Shown: piece after piece, positions 15,554 to 24,265 of the stretch
Layout of the letters: each line of letters opens with the position of its first letter
How positions within the stretch are numbered: the first letter of the stretch is position 1
Source of the DNA: Bdellovibrionales bacterium GWA2_49_15
GTDB lineage: Bacteria; Bdellovibrionota; Bacteriovoracia; Bacteriovoracales; Bacteriovoracaceae
Direction: 5' to 3'
Assembly (NCBI GenBank): GCA_001769855.1
Contig: MEPP01000023.1
Span: 11,978-75,977, forward strand
DNA: 64,000 nucleotides
Translations under genes and position numbers: made by a program
The notes under the pieces: model-generated
Seen by the model: the letters and a program-made list of their open reading frames with translations, nothing else
Database searches by the model: none
What the model was told of the DNA's origin: nothing

Positions 15554-16713
15554 GGCTGCCCTCCCGCGCTTCGCTTTAGGATTTCCAAGGCCGAAACAGC
15601 ACAGCTTTTTCCGGCCTTCACACCGGCCCGTCCGGCGATTTCAAAATAATCGGCCTTTAATCCGCAGCCACATTCCGTTCCCCCATGGAGAATCGCGAGA
15701 TCACCCATCAGAACCGAGTTGGCCGGCACACTGGTGATATAGGGAGAAATAAATTGCAAAAATCCCGGCTGCCCGTAGGGTAGAACCTGGAGAGTGGCGG
15801 GATCGCGAGTCAGGACCTTCGACCAAATGGGGATATGAAAATTATGGTGCGCACATTCGACGTAGGGAATGCAGTGCTCGACCGAACCATAGCCATCGCG
15901 CAGTCGTGCATTTTTAAATCCCAGAAGCTCTTCGGCCTTCGCATAAAGCTCGGCCTTGGAGATGGCCTTGTCTTGATGGCCCTTCCAGCCGCCGCCTAAG
16001 AAGGTCATTGAGTCTGCATGAAACTGGTAAGGACCACGCTTAAGTTCGCGCATCTTATCCAGGGTAAAATTCAAAAAGGCGGGAAATCCCAGAATGCGAA
16101 GAGGCAAACCGTCGTGGGCAAATTCATCAATGGCCCGCAACGTCCCAAAGAGGTCAAAGCTATGTTTCCCGCCGCCTTCCGCACGAAGGGCATAGAAGAC
16201 TTTATTAACGGGTGCATACTTGCACAGGAAATTGTCGGTGTAGGCCGTACCCAGCTTATCCGCGCCTTCGGGCTCATAGGTATAGAGCAGATAATTGGCC
16301 TTGTCGGCACTGACTAACCCATAGTACTCAAATATCCAGTCCACCATCTTTTGCGCTGATTTAATCGTCCACTCATCAAAAAAGATCTGGCTCTTTTGCC
16401 CGGTGGTTCCGGAACTCGTTAGGTGTAAAAAAACCTGTTCTTTGGAAATCGAAATCACCTCATGCTTTTTAAAAAAATTGGCGTGAATGAATGGTAGCAA
16501 GCTTAGATCGGCGCTATCAATCCATCTGCCGGCATCAAGGAGATTTCGGTAAAAAATATTGCGCTGGCGGTGCCAGTGGATATTTTGAATCATGGCGCGC
16601 TTGAAATCTTGGGCGAAGTTCTCAGGGGCAACATACGGTCCCTTGGTCGAGCAGACCTTGGAGACTTCGGACAAAAGCTCCTGATCAGGAATGTGATTTA
16701 GGCCTGTCCCCAT
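15550..16713 (-). CDS. LuxE-type acyl-protein synthetase
   Basis: A 387-residue LuxE-family enzyme (fatty acid to acyl-AMP to acyl-enzyme). Motifs: HLTSSGTTGQKSQIFFDE (phosphate loop), FLGGGWKGHQ, RDGYGSVEHCIPYVEC (adenine site) and, near the C-terminus, GRAGVKAGKSCAV. The Cys there (about residue 371) is where LuxE proteins carry the acyl group before passing it to LuxC. I start at ATG 16713, where GGAG lies 7 bases upstream; an upstream ATG at 16752 has no such site. It overlaps the GNAT gene by 16 bases and the LuxC fusion by 4. No luxA/luxB is present, so light production is not implied. Confidence 0.85.
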   Translation of the reverse strand: MGTGLNHIPDQELLSEVSKVCSTKGPYVAPENFAQDFKRAMIQNIHWHRQRNIFYRNLLDAGRWIDSADLSLLPFIHANFFKKHEVISISKEQVFLHLTSSGTTGQKSQIFFDEWTIKSAQKMVDWIFEYYGLVSADKANYLLYTYEPEGADKLGTAYTDNFLCKYAPVNKVFYALRAEGGGKHSFDLFGTLRAIDEFAHDGLPLRILGFPAFLNFTLDKMRELKRGPYQFHADSMTFLGGGWKGHQDKAISKAELYAKAEELLGFKNARLRDGYGSVEHCIPYVECAHHNFHIPIWSKVLTRDPATLQVLPYGQPGFLQFISPYITSVPANSVLMGDLAILHGGTECGCGLKADYFEIAGRAGVKAGKSCAVSALEILKRSAGGQP

Positions 16714-17876
16714 GTATGGTCTCCGAAGGCCTTGAGATTGCGACTGGCCCACTGTTCCGTATAAAGCTTAAAGTAGGGGATGAGACTAGGATGGGCATCG
16801 ATGTCACTGAAATCCAGCGGAACCATGGTGCGGGTTAGAAGAACGTAATCATGCATGGCCCCGTCCTCCTCACGCATGGCGGGATAGATGGCCGAGGGAA
16901 TAAAATTGTTTTCCATCAGGTAGCAGAGAGAGGAGAAGTTATCCAGATCAACCAGAAGTTCAGTGTAGTAGATGCCTTGCTCTTGCATGGCGAAGATTAG
17001 GTTTTTGAGCCCCCGTCCCAGTGAGCGCAAACTTCGATTGGTGCTAATAATTACGCAGTAATGATCTTTTTTGGTGAAGCAGGCGAAAATCTCCAGACCT
17101 AAGGTGGGCTCAAAAATAAGCAGGTTGGGCCGATGAAACGGATAGAAGGTGCCTTTCTCATCCTGCTTAAAAAGCTCCTCAGAGCGCTTGTGCACAAAAT
17201 GGGTGGCATCGATAAACTCAAACTCGAGTCGTCTGTTTTCATTCTCGCCGATCACGGGGGGCAGGCTTGGACATTGATCGGCGGCCACGTAAAGGGGATG
17301 GCCGATAATTTTTTCCACCGTTTTTGCCATGGGAACCAAGTCCGTCGGGATGATGGCAACGGGTTTTCTTTTTTCCAAAACACCCGGGCGAAAGCGCCCC
17401 ATGAGAGAGAGGGTTTCATACGTTTTTATCTTGCGGGCGTTGGGGAAAATGCCCAAGGGCATGAATCCGTTTTTAAGTAACATGGCCTGAGATGAGAGGG
17501 CCACAGTTCTGGAAGTGGAGTAGAGGGAGTTGACGTCGTGGGTTTCAAAGGCGGCATTGGCAGCATATTCAATCAGCCGATTGGCCACGCCTCGACCTTG
17601 ATAGTTCTTCCCCACAGTCACGCCAGTGACCTTGCCAATCTTGAGCGACAGATCCAGCTCAACAATGCAAGAACCGGCCAAGGCATGGCGTTCGCGATCG
17701 CGCATGACGTACCACTGAAAATGTTCCAGACCGTCTTTGGGTGTTTCCAGCGCCGTCTGCATGACGGCCTTATTTGTCCCGATTTCCAAAGGGTAATCAG
17801 GGCCGTAGGCCTGAAAATAGAGGGCCATTAGCTCATCGATATCCGTCTTTTGTGCGCGTTCTATTATTAGTTCCAT
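16698..17876 (-). CDS. Double-GNAT-domain acyltransferase-like protein
   Basis: A protein of about 392 residues. The N-terminal half is a clear GNAT domain: IIERAQKTDIDELMALYFQAYG, then VTGVTVGKNYQGRGVANRLIEYA (acetyl/acyl-CoA loop QGRGVA), then AMLLKNGFMPLG. The C-terminal half (about 210-390) has a second GNAT-like pattern without a clear CoA loop, including MENNFIPSAIYPAM and VLLTRTMVPLD. It opens the LuxE/LuxC operon, so it may transfer or accept the activated acyl group; the substrate is unknown. Start: ATG 17876 fits the domain boundary, while an in-frame ATG at 17924 adds 16 residues. Neither has a strong ribosome site. Confidence 0.75.
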   Translation of the reverse strand: MELIIERAQKTDIDELMALYFQAYGPDYPLEIGTNKAVMQTALETPKDGLEHFQWYVMRDRERHALAGSCIVELDLSLKIGKVTGVTVGKNYQGRGVANRLIEYAANAAFETHDVNSLYSTSRTVALSSQAMLLKNGFMPLGIFPNARKIKTYETLSLMGRFRPGVLEKRKPVAIIPTDLVPMAKTVEKIIGHPLYVAADQCPSLPPVIGENENRRLEFEFIDATHFVHKRSEELFKQDEKGTFYPFHRPNLLIFEPTLGLEIFACFTKKDHYCVIISTNRSLRSLGRGLKNLIFAMQEQGIYYTELLVDLDNFSSLCYLMENNFIPSAIYPAMREEDGAMHDYVLLTRTMVPLDFSDIDAHPSLIPYFKLYTEQWASRNLKAFGDHTWGQA

Positions 17877-18054
17877 ATAAGCAAACTTTTCCGGCTCTGT
17901 TAGTTGACTGAAAGGGCATATCATAAAAATGGGAGCTGAATGAGTAAGCAGGTAAATTTTTTAGGTAAATTCTGCCCCTTTAGCTGACCTAAGGGATGAA
18001 AATTTCAGGAATAAGCATACGGCTCCGTTAAGTGCGATTGAAAAGGATGGATTT

Positions 18055-18522
18055 ATGAGACATACAATTTATGCAATCGCCACCAAACCCCTCTTGCTGG
18101 CCATTTGTTTGGCGGTAAGTTTTCTGATGTCATCCTTGGTGAGGGCCCAAAGCCGTGCTCCGGCGGTCCTACCGGAAATCGGGCTATCCATCGAGGAGCG
18201 AAGGCAAATTCCCCCTAAAGAGGCCAGGGAATTTGGCTTTAACTTCAAGGAATCAAAAGTCGCCAAACCAGAAGCTACCAACACCGCAGAAGGTCTTGAG
18301 CCACAAGGCGAGCTAGAAGCCTCAACGACTCTTATTGTTTTTGCTATAGCAATCTTGGCCATGCCTTTATTTTTGTGGTTTGGGCTCATGAAGCAGCTTA
18401 AAAAACAACGGGCCGAGATGCTGGTCAACAATGCCCCGATCTCACTCGAAGAATTTCGCGCCAAGCAGGAAGCAAATAAAAAGATTGCTGAAGAAAAGAA
18501 GAATCTACCGAAAGCTTCCTAG
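18055..18522 (+). CDS. Small envelope protein with signal sequence and C-terminal membrane segment
   Basis: Not recognised. It has 155 residues: an N-terminal signal (about 10-32, ending SSLVRAQS), a polar segment rich in Glu/Lys/Pro, a hydrophobic segment near 92-114 (TLIVFAIAILAMPLFLWFGL) and a charged Lys/Glu-rich tail likely in the cytoplasm. AAGGA precedes the ATG. The gene ends in CTAG (18519-18522), shared with the stop of the convergent neighbour. Confidence 0.75.
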   Translation: MRHTIYAIATKPLLLAICLAVSFLMSSLVRAQSRAPAVLPEIGLSIEERRQIPPKEAREFGFNFKESKVAKPEATNTAEGLEPQGELEASTTLIVFAIAILAMPLFLWFGLMKQLKKQRAEMLVNNAPISLEEFRAKQEANKKIAEEKKNLPKAS

Positions 18523-19148
18523 AAAGTGTGCCATTTTCCAAAATCTTTATAGAGATAAACCCAGATATTACCGTTGTGGCGAACTTCAACTTCTTTGATT
18601 CCGTCATGGTTTAAGTCGATCACATCGGTCGTGTAGAAACGCTGGTGATAGTGATCTCGATGGCCGGCGAACTCATGCCAAAAGGCCGGGCCTTTAAAAA
18701 AGGTAATTTTATTTAAATTCCTGTCGTCGATGGTGACAAAGTAAAGTCGCGCGCGCGCATCAAAGTCGAGATAGGTATTCTTGCCCTCGTAAAAATTTAA
18801 AATCAAAAGCTTCGTGCGATTTGAAAGATCCCGGATATTTATTTTATAAAGTTTTGAATCCCCTGACATGGTATCAAGCTTGAATGAGCGAAGCTCCTGG
18901 CCCTGGCCATCGACGATGTAAAACCAGTCCTGGCCGTCTTTCTTCTCGTAAATCAGGCCTTCGAGTTGTGTATCGCCACCAAGATCTAAACGATAGACTC
19001 TCGATTCAACTTTCACCCTGGAAACGGGTTTGTCTTTCATCAAGACTTCTTTGCCCACCTCACCGGTTATCATTTTTCGGAAATAGCGCTCGTCTTGCGC
19101 GTGCGCGGTAGAAAAAATGAAACAGGAAAAAAGCAGTAAATACTTCAT
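18519..19148 (-). CDS. Secreted protein with FG-GAP/VCBS-like calcium motif
   Basis: A 209-residue exported protein (signal MKYLLLFSCFIFSTAHAQ). It is rich in beta strands with a YRLDLGGDTQLEGLIYEK segment and, near the C-terminus, TTDVIDLNHDGIKEVEVRHNG. The D-x-N-x-D-G-x-x-E pattern is that of FG-GAP/VCBS calcium-binding repeats. No enzyme motif is seen; it is probably a small periplasmic or surface beta-propeller fragment. It shares the CTAG stop overlap with the convergent gene. Confidence 0.78.
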   Translation of the reverse strand: MKYLLLFSCFIFSTAHAQDERYFRKMITGEVGKEVLMKDKPVSRVKVESRVYRLDLGGDTQLEGLIYEKKDGQDWFYIVDGQGQELRSFKLDTMSGDSKLYKINIRDLSNRTKLLILNFYEGKNTYLDFDARARLYFVTIDDRNLNKITFFKGPAFWHEFAGHRDHYHQRFYTTDVIDLNHDGIKEVEVRHNGNIWVYLYKDFGKWHTF

Positions 19149-19175
19149 CAGACGATATTATATCCTGAGTTCTAA

Positions 19176-19556
19176 TCACTTAGAAGTGGGACATTTCTTC
19201 AGAAGCTCTTGGTATTTTTCTTTGAGTAGCTCAAGCTCCTCTTCGCGGGCGTCGAGCTTGGTGGTGGTCTGGTCAAGTTCCCGATCAAGTCCGGTCGTGT
19301 CTCTTTCACAATATTTGTACTCATCCTCGGCTTCTTTCTTGGTGTCAACGGCTTCAGACATTTTTTTGGTCAGATCAATGTTTTTCAAGCGCTCTTCGAG
19401 ATAGAGCTTGTTGATACGCAGATATTCCTTGCGAAGCTTTACAAATTCTTCCTCAAGGGAAGGTGGCTTCGGCGGCAGGGCCCATGCCTTGAAGCAAAGG
19501 CCGCTCAGGCCAAATGCGATGCAGATGAATGTGAATAACTTTAAGAATTGGAGCAC
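19176..19556 (-). CDS. Exported coiled-coil protein
   Basis: Unknown function; about 126 residues. I choose the GTG at 19556 because GGAGG (19561-19565) lies 4 bases upstream and the start gives a clean signal segment (LQFLKLFTFICIAFGLSGLC..., cleavage near AWA). A longer TTG start at 19619 would put 21 polar residues before it. The mature part is almost wholly charged and helical (EEEFVKLRKEYLRINKLYLEE...), a likely coiled coil, with a few Cys residues. It is 27 bases downstream of no gene on its strand other than the FG-GAP gene that follows it. Confidence 0.7.
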   Translation of the reverse strand: MLQFLKLFTFICIAFGLSGLCFKAWALPPKPPSLEEEFVKLRKEYLRINKLYLEERLKNIDLTKKMSEAVDTKKEAEDEYKYCERDTTGLDRELDQTTTKLDAREEELELLKEKYQELLKKCPTSK

Positions 19557-19676
19557 ACTTCCTCCAGTAAGCTTTTCGGCAACTTTTACTCCTTTGTTGA
19601 CGTTATCTTGCTTGAGCAAAGCGATCTGCCTTTAAGCAGTTACCCTTATCTGAAAAATTGTGTAGAATAGGCCAAT

Positions 19677-20294
19677 ATGAAAATACTTTTATCGGCCATT
19701 ACTCTTTCCCTTTTGTTCAGCACGGTTGCATGCCAAAAATCGACGCTCTCAATTGTGACCACGCCTGAGAAGGTCACTGTCTCTATCGTCGATCCAGAGT
19801 CAGGGCTTTCCAAGGACGTTGGGGAAACCCCCATAACCATCGATGAGAAAACCGAACTGCCGTCCTCCATTCGCGATTCTCAAATTTGGGGGATTACCCT
19901 CTCCAAGCGCGGCCATGTGGTGGAACATGTGCTGCTTGATCGTGCCGCCAACAGTAAGTTTAAGATTACCTCTAATTTAAAAAAGAGTTCGGAATGGGTG
20001 GGTGAGGACAACCAGATCGTGGGCGAGATGGCCAATCGGATCGGCCGCTCCCTGCGCGATGTTTACCATCAGATCAATGCTCGCGATTATTCAGCGGCGA
20101 TGAAGACCATTGAGGTTTTGATTCAGAATTTTCCCAGCACGGCGATTTTTTTCGATATCAAAGGCAGTATTCACATGCTGCGAGGTGAGCGGGAGGCGGC
20201 GGTTTCCAGCTATAAATCATCGCTACAGCTAAATCCCGATTCGCCGGAAACCAGGGCGGCGCTGACGCGACTTCTTGGAACATCCAATTTCTAA
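19677..20294 (+). CDS. Lipoprotein with PEGA-like and TPR regions
   Basis: A 205-residue predicted lipoprotein. The signal ends in STVAC, a lipobox-like site (Cys20). Residues about 25-100 read TLSIVTTPEKVTVSIVDPESG and TPITIDE, resembling PEGA domains (surface beta-repeats). Residues about 135-200 form a TPR-like pair (MKTIEVLIQNFPSTAIFFDIKGSI, then GEREAAVSSYKSSLQLNPDS). It is probably a periplasm-facing scaffold. It converges on the beta-barrel-like gene with a shared CTAA stop overlap. Confidence 0.75.
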   Translation: MKILLSAITLSLLFSTVACQKSTLSIVTTPEKVTVSIVDPESGLSKDVGETPITIDEKTELPSSIRDSQIWGITLSKRGHVVEHVLLDRAANSKFKITSNLKKSSEWVGEDNQIVGEMANRIGRSLRDVYHQINARDYSAAMKTIEVLIQNFPSTAIFFDIKGSIHMLRGEREAAVSSYKSSLQLNPDSPETRAALTRLLGTSNF

Positions 20295-20887
20295 ATCATG
20301 ATCCCCATCCCAACCCCGATCGCCATGATTTTTAAATCCTGCGCCGAGGTTGAACCGAGAGCATTTTTGAGCATGGAATACTGAAGCTCTAAATTGCCAA
20401 ACCACTTATAGTGAAAGTGCCAATCGACACCCGCTGAATAGGCAAATCCGGTGTAGTTTAGGTTGACGCTATTGGAGCGCAGGTCCCGGCTCATAAACTC
20501 CATCCCGGCATAGTATGCAAATTCAGGTGAGGCCATCAATGTGGTGTTGAAGCTCTTCAGCGTCACGCTCGACCCCGCTCCGTTGATATAAAATTTTCCC
20601 CCAAAGCCCAGGCCATTTAAGTTGGAACTGCCGTCAGGTTTAATCACCGCAAAGTAGCTTCCATAAAAAGAAAGACGACGAAAGGGAAAAAAAGACATCA
20701 TGGTTTTGAGGCCGTATTCGGAATAATTTTTTGTGCCCACCGAAAGTTGCGATTGACTGCCTTGTAGAATGAATTGAATTTTACTGGACTCGGCCTGGAA
20801 GAGACCTTGCGAGTTTGGGGCTTCTCCCCAACTCAGTGGCACAAAGACACATAGAAAAAAAACGACAGAGAGTGAGATTTTGAACAT
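20291..20887 (-). CDS. Probable outer-membrane beta-barrel protein
   Basis: A 198-residue exported protein (signal ending SWGEA). It has alternating hydrophobic/polar strands with many Tyr, Phe and Gly (GLKTMMSFFPFRRLSFYGSYFAV, GLGFGGKFYINGAG, YTGFAYSAGVDWHFHYKWFGNLELQYSML), fitting an 8-stranded barrel. The C-terminus (GVGMGIMI) is hydrophobic but lacks the classic final Phe. It lies 37 bases downstream of the RCC1 lipoprotein gene on the same strand and may be co-transcribed with it. Confidence 0.7.
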   Translation of the reverse strand: MFKISLSVVFFLCVFVPLSWGEAPNSQGLFQAESSKIQFILQGSQSQLSVGTKNYSEYGLKTMMSFFPFRRLSFYGSYFAVIKPDGSSNLNGLGFGGKFYINGAGSSVTLKSFNTTLMASPEFAYYAGMEFMSRDLRSNSVNLNYTGFAYSAGVDWHFHYKWFGNLELQYSMLKNALGSTSAQDLKIMAIGVGMGIMI

Positions 20888-20924
20888 GGAGGTATTTTAT
20901 CTGGAAAAAGCGATCTGTGTCACC

Positions 20925-23900
20925 TTAGAACTGTGCCGGCATAAGATTGTCGCCCATTTCATTTTGTTCGTTCCCAATGCTTTCAGAATGTCCCAGGCCC
21001 AATTGGCCGTTGGCGTTCCATCCCCAGCATTTCACGTCATTATTATCGAGCACAGCACATGTGTAATAGTATCCAGCCACTACTTGAGTAACAGTACGAC
21101 CCGTGCCCACGTCAACATAGGGAAGTGCATTACCCATGGTGCCGACGATGTTGCCCTTGTATGCGGTATTTCCATACCCTAAGTTGCCATAGGCATTATA
21201 TCCCCAGCATTTTACTTTATCATTATCGAGGAGGGCACAGTTATAGTTCACCCCGCAACCCAGCTGCTTTACCGTTCGGCCAGTTCCAAGGTTTATGTAA
21301 GGGAGCGCATCTCCCATCTCACCTGGACCGTCGCCAAGGTTATTCGTATGCTCCTGGCCCAGCTGTCCGTAGCCATTGTAGCCCCAGCATTTCATTTTAT
21401 CGTTGTCCAGGAGGACGCAGGTATTGTAATTCGAGCCACAAACATCTTTAGCAGTTCTTCCCGTGCCAAGATCAATGGCAGTCAGGGCAGCCATATTGCC
21501 GGGACCAGTTCCTCTGTTGGCGGTATCCCCGTATCCCAGGTTTCCGTAGGGATTATAGCCCCAGCACTTAAGCTCTCCATTGTCTAAAATTGCACAGGTG
21601 GAATAGGTGGTTGTTGCAAATTTAACGGCACTGCGGCCCACACCTAAATTGATGGGCGCGGTGGTCGGGAAGTAAGTATAGTTGGCAGTGGTGTCCTGTC
21701 CTAACTGTCCATAGACATTGTATCCGATACAACGCAAACTCTGGTCGTCGAGTAAGGCACAGGTATGCGGACTTTGACCATCGCCCTTAATTTCTGTAAC
21801 CTTGACTCCAAAACCAGCATTGACGAAGCCAAGCCCAGTTCCCATTTCTTTGGCCAGGTCGCCCACATAGGTTTCGGTCGAGTTTGATCCCAAGAGTCGA
21901 TAGGCCGGTTCGTTGTAACCCCAGCATTTGGCAGTATCGTCCTGCAATAGTGCGCAGTAGCCCTGATAGAGTGGTGATATTTTCTTCACCTGTCCGCTGG
22001 GAATTCCCAAATCGACGGGGGTCATATTAACGCCTAAATCGGAGTTGCGGACACCCACTGAAGTAATGGCATTTCCACCTTGACCATAGAGGAGCTGACC
22101 AAAGCATATGATCATATTGGTGCCATCTCTGTTGGCCACAATACAGTTATCATTACTCCCAATAGATTTGGCCATTTTGACTGGTATAGTATTTGGACCC
22201 AAATCAACTGCCGGCAAGTTATCGCCCATGTCAGTTGGGCCTGTTCCAACATTTCTTGTATGCCCCAATCCCAGCTGCCCGTAGTTATTACTACCCCAGC
22301 ACCTCAAGGTATTGTCATTCAAGATGGCGCAGGTTGAGGCCTCCAAGGCAGACACATCTAAAACTGTTTTTCCAGTGCCAAGTGGTACGGGTGTTAAAGC
22401 CCCCATCTCACCAGGGTTGTCACCACGATTGGCGGTGTCACCATAGCCTAGCTGTCCAGCAGCGTTGTTTCCCCAGCAACGGAGAGTTCCGTCATTCAAA
22501 ATTGCACAGGAGTGGTATCCTCCGGAGGTAATTTTAACCGCTGTCTTACCCACGCCAAAAGAAATGTCAGTGAGGGCGGCCATTTCACCGGCCTCGTTTC
22601 CGCGAGCATCAACCGCCCCAACCCCCAGCTGCCCTTGAGCATTGTATCCCCAGCATCGAACTTTGCCGTTACTTAGGATGACACAGGTATGATCTTCGCC
22701 GGCCGAAATATCAACGGCTGTGCTTCCACCTAAGTTCACTGGTTCAGCTGCGATAGTGGCCATTTGCCCCGCACCAGTGCCCATATAGACAGTATTATTA
22801 CGTCCTAGCTCGCCGTTGCCGTTGTAGCCCCAACATCGGACTGAGCCATCGACTAAGATTGCACAGGCATGCAGATAGCCTACCGTGATTTTGGTGGCGG
22901 CCTGACCTAAGGCGATGGCAGGCATGTTGTAGAGACTGTTGCCACCTTGATCAATTCCGAAGTTGGCGGTTGTGTCCTGACCAAGTTGTCCGTAGCCGTT
23001 ATAGCCCCAGCATTTGACGCCGCCATTATCCATTAGACCACAGTTGAAATAGTAGCCGCCTTCAATTTTCGTCAATGTTCTTCCAGCGCCAATTGGTACA
23101 AAGAAAAGATTGGCACCCATGGTGTTTGGATCAATGCCTTGAGTGCCATAGCCGGCATAGCCGTTGGCTCCGTAGTAAGTGTAACCCCAGCACTTGGCTT
23201 GGCCATCATCCATTAAAGCGCAGGACCCATAGTAGGCATTGGCCACATCGACGGGATTAGTGTCCGGTCCAAGCAAGGCCGGCTTTAAATTAAGTCCCAT
23301 ATCCGAAGGCGTATCTCCCACGGTCACACCACCATTGCCGAGCTGACCTGCCTGATTGAAACCAAAGCATTTTACGTCATTGGTATTTCCCTTCAGTACG
23401 CAGGTGCTCCAGTAATTTGTGGCAACTTGATTGGGGACGAAACTTTCTATTGTCGCCTCACTTGAGTAACCCAGACTATCTGTTACTCGCACAGTGGAAT
23501 TTCCAAAGGTCGCTGGAGAGGTGAAATTTCCTCCAGCATCAATACTGCCACCTCCCTGCGTGACCTCCCAGGTGAAGGGTGCGGTGCCGGAGCTAAGAGA
23601 AAAAGCAAAAGTTTTACTTACGGCCATCTTTTTTGTTGTGGGTGAAATAATGGGGCCATTGCCGATACTAACGGTTGCATTCGCAACAACACTACGGTTA
23701 TCCGTGACTCTGATAATTGTTTGTCCTGCGAGAGGAGGAGCCGTGAATACCCCATTAGCATCGATACTTCCTGCGCCACTAGTAACGGCATAAACATAGG
23801 GAGCATTTCCACCCGATGCACTAAACTGAAAGGAAGTTGTGACGTTCATTTTTTTACTGGAAGGTGTGAGGGCCAGCTCCTGGTCGATCGTGACCAAGGC

Positions 23901-24254
23901 ATCGGCCGTAGAGCCAGTCGCGTCGGTCACTCGAATGACTGTATCCCCGGGTGTGCTTGGCGCAATATAATGACCGGAGGCATTCAAGGTGCCAGGCCCT
24001 GAAATTTTAGCGAAGGTGTAGGGTTCTTTTCCCCCTTGGCCAATAAAATCGGCCTCAGTATTGACCAACATCTGCTTGAAGTTAGGCATAATCATCAGGG
24101 TTGTAGGGATGATGATTTCCTTCATGAGGGCATTTTTTTTGCCGGACATTTCTTCCAGGTCCGTTTGCTGAACTTGACAGCCGCCCAGTATCCACGCTGA
24201 TACCAGAAGGGTGATCGGCCACAGAGAATGAATTAATGTGCGTTCTCTTTTCAC
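20925..24254 (-). CDS. RCC1-repeat lipoprotein A (Ig-like repeats plus two predicted propellers)
   Basis: A 1109-residue predicted lipoprotein (signal ending LGGC, Cys26). Residues about 45-270 hold three Ig-like (Big-type) repeats, each ending in a VRVTD or IRVTD strand. The rest is a run of 14 RCC1 repeats of the form C-A-x-L-x-D-G-x-x-K-C-W-G-Y-N-x-x-G-Q-L-G. Seven repeats make one propeller, so two propellers are predicted. Repeat 8 (DNCIVANRDGTNMIICFG) is diverged, marking the boundary. The two Cys per repeat could form disulfides outside the cytoplasm. The start is GTG 24254 with AAGGA just upstream. It lies 11 bases after its paralogue and is probably co-transcribed with it. The ligand is unknown. 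Confidence 0.88.
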   Translation of the reverse strand: MKRERTLIHSLWPITLLVSAWILGGCQVQQTDLEEMSGKKNALMKEIIIPTTLMIMPNFKQMLVNTEADFIGQGGKEPYTFAKISGPGTLNASGHYIAPSTPGDTVIRVTDATGSTADALVTIDQELALTPSSKKMNVTTSFQFSASGGNAPYVYAVTSGAGSIDANGVFTAPPLAGQTIIRVTDNRSVVANATVSIGNGPIISPTTKKMAVSKTFAFSLSSGTAPFTWEVTQGGGSIDAGGNFTSPATFGNSTVRVTDSLGYSSEATIESFVPNQVATNYWSTCVLKGNTNDVKCFGFNQAGQLGNGGVTVGDTPSDMGLNLKPALLGPDTNPVDVANAYYGSCALMDDGQAKCWGYTYYGANGYAGYGTQGIDPNTMGANLFFVPIGAGRTLTKIEGGYYFNCGLMDNGGVKCWGYNGYGQLGQDTTANFGIDQGGNSLYNMPAIALGQAATKITVGYLHACAILVDGSVRCWGYNGNGELGRNNTVYMGTGAGQMATIAAEPVNLGGSTAVDISAGEDHTCVILSNGKVRCWGYNAQGQLGVGAVDARGNEAGEMAALTDISFGVGKTAVKITSGGYHSCAILNDGTLRCWGNNAAGQLGYGDTANRGDNPGEMGALTPVPLGTGKTVLDVSALEASTCAILNDNTLRCWGSNNYGQLGLGHTRNVGTGPTDMGDNLPAVDLGPNTIPVKMAKSIGSNDNCIVANRDGTNMIICFGQLLYGQGGNAITSVGVRNSDLGVNMTPVDLGIPSGQVKKISPLYQGYCALLQDDTAKCWGYNEPAYRLLGSNSTETYVGDLAKEMGTGLGFVNAGFGVKVTEIKGDGQSPHTCALLDDQSLRCIGYNVYGQLGQDTTANYTYFPTTAPINLGVGRSAVKFATTTYSTCAILDNGELKCWGYNPYGNLGYGDTANRGTGPGNMAALTAIDLGTGRTAKDVCGSNYNTCVLLDNDKMKCWGYNGYGQLGQEHTNNLGDGPGEMGDALPYINLGTGRTVKQLGCGVNYNCALLDNDKVKCWGYNAYGNLGYGNTAYKGNIVGTMGNALPYVDVGTGRTVTQVVAGYYYTCAVLDNNDVKCWGWNANGQLGLGHSESIGNEQNEMGDNLMPAQF
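20928..23420 (-). repeat. Array of 14 RCC1 repeats in lipoprotein A
   Basis: Fourteen repeats of about 55-65 residues, giving strongly similar DNA words around the Cys-Trp-Gly-Tyr-Asn codons. The first begins near 23420 and the last ends at the stop. Boundaries are approximate and were counted by eye. Confidence 0.8.
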
Positions 24255-24265
24255 ATTCCTTCTCT

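Noticed and set aside
11961-17876. A bioluminescence (lux) operon
   Set aside because: Only LuxC- and LuxE-type genes occur; luxA, luxB and luxD are absent from the window.
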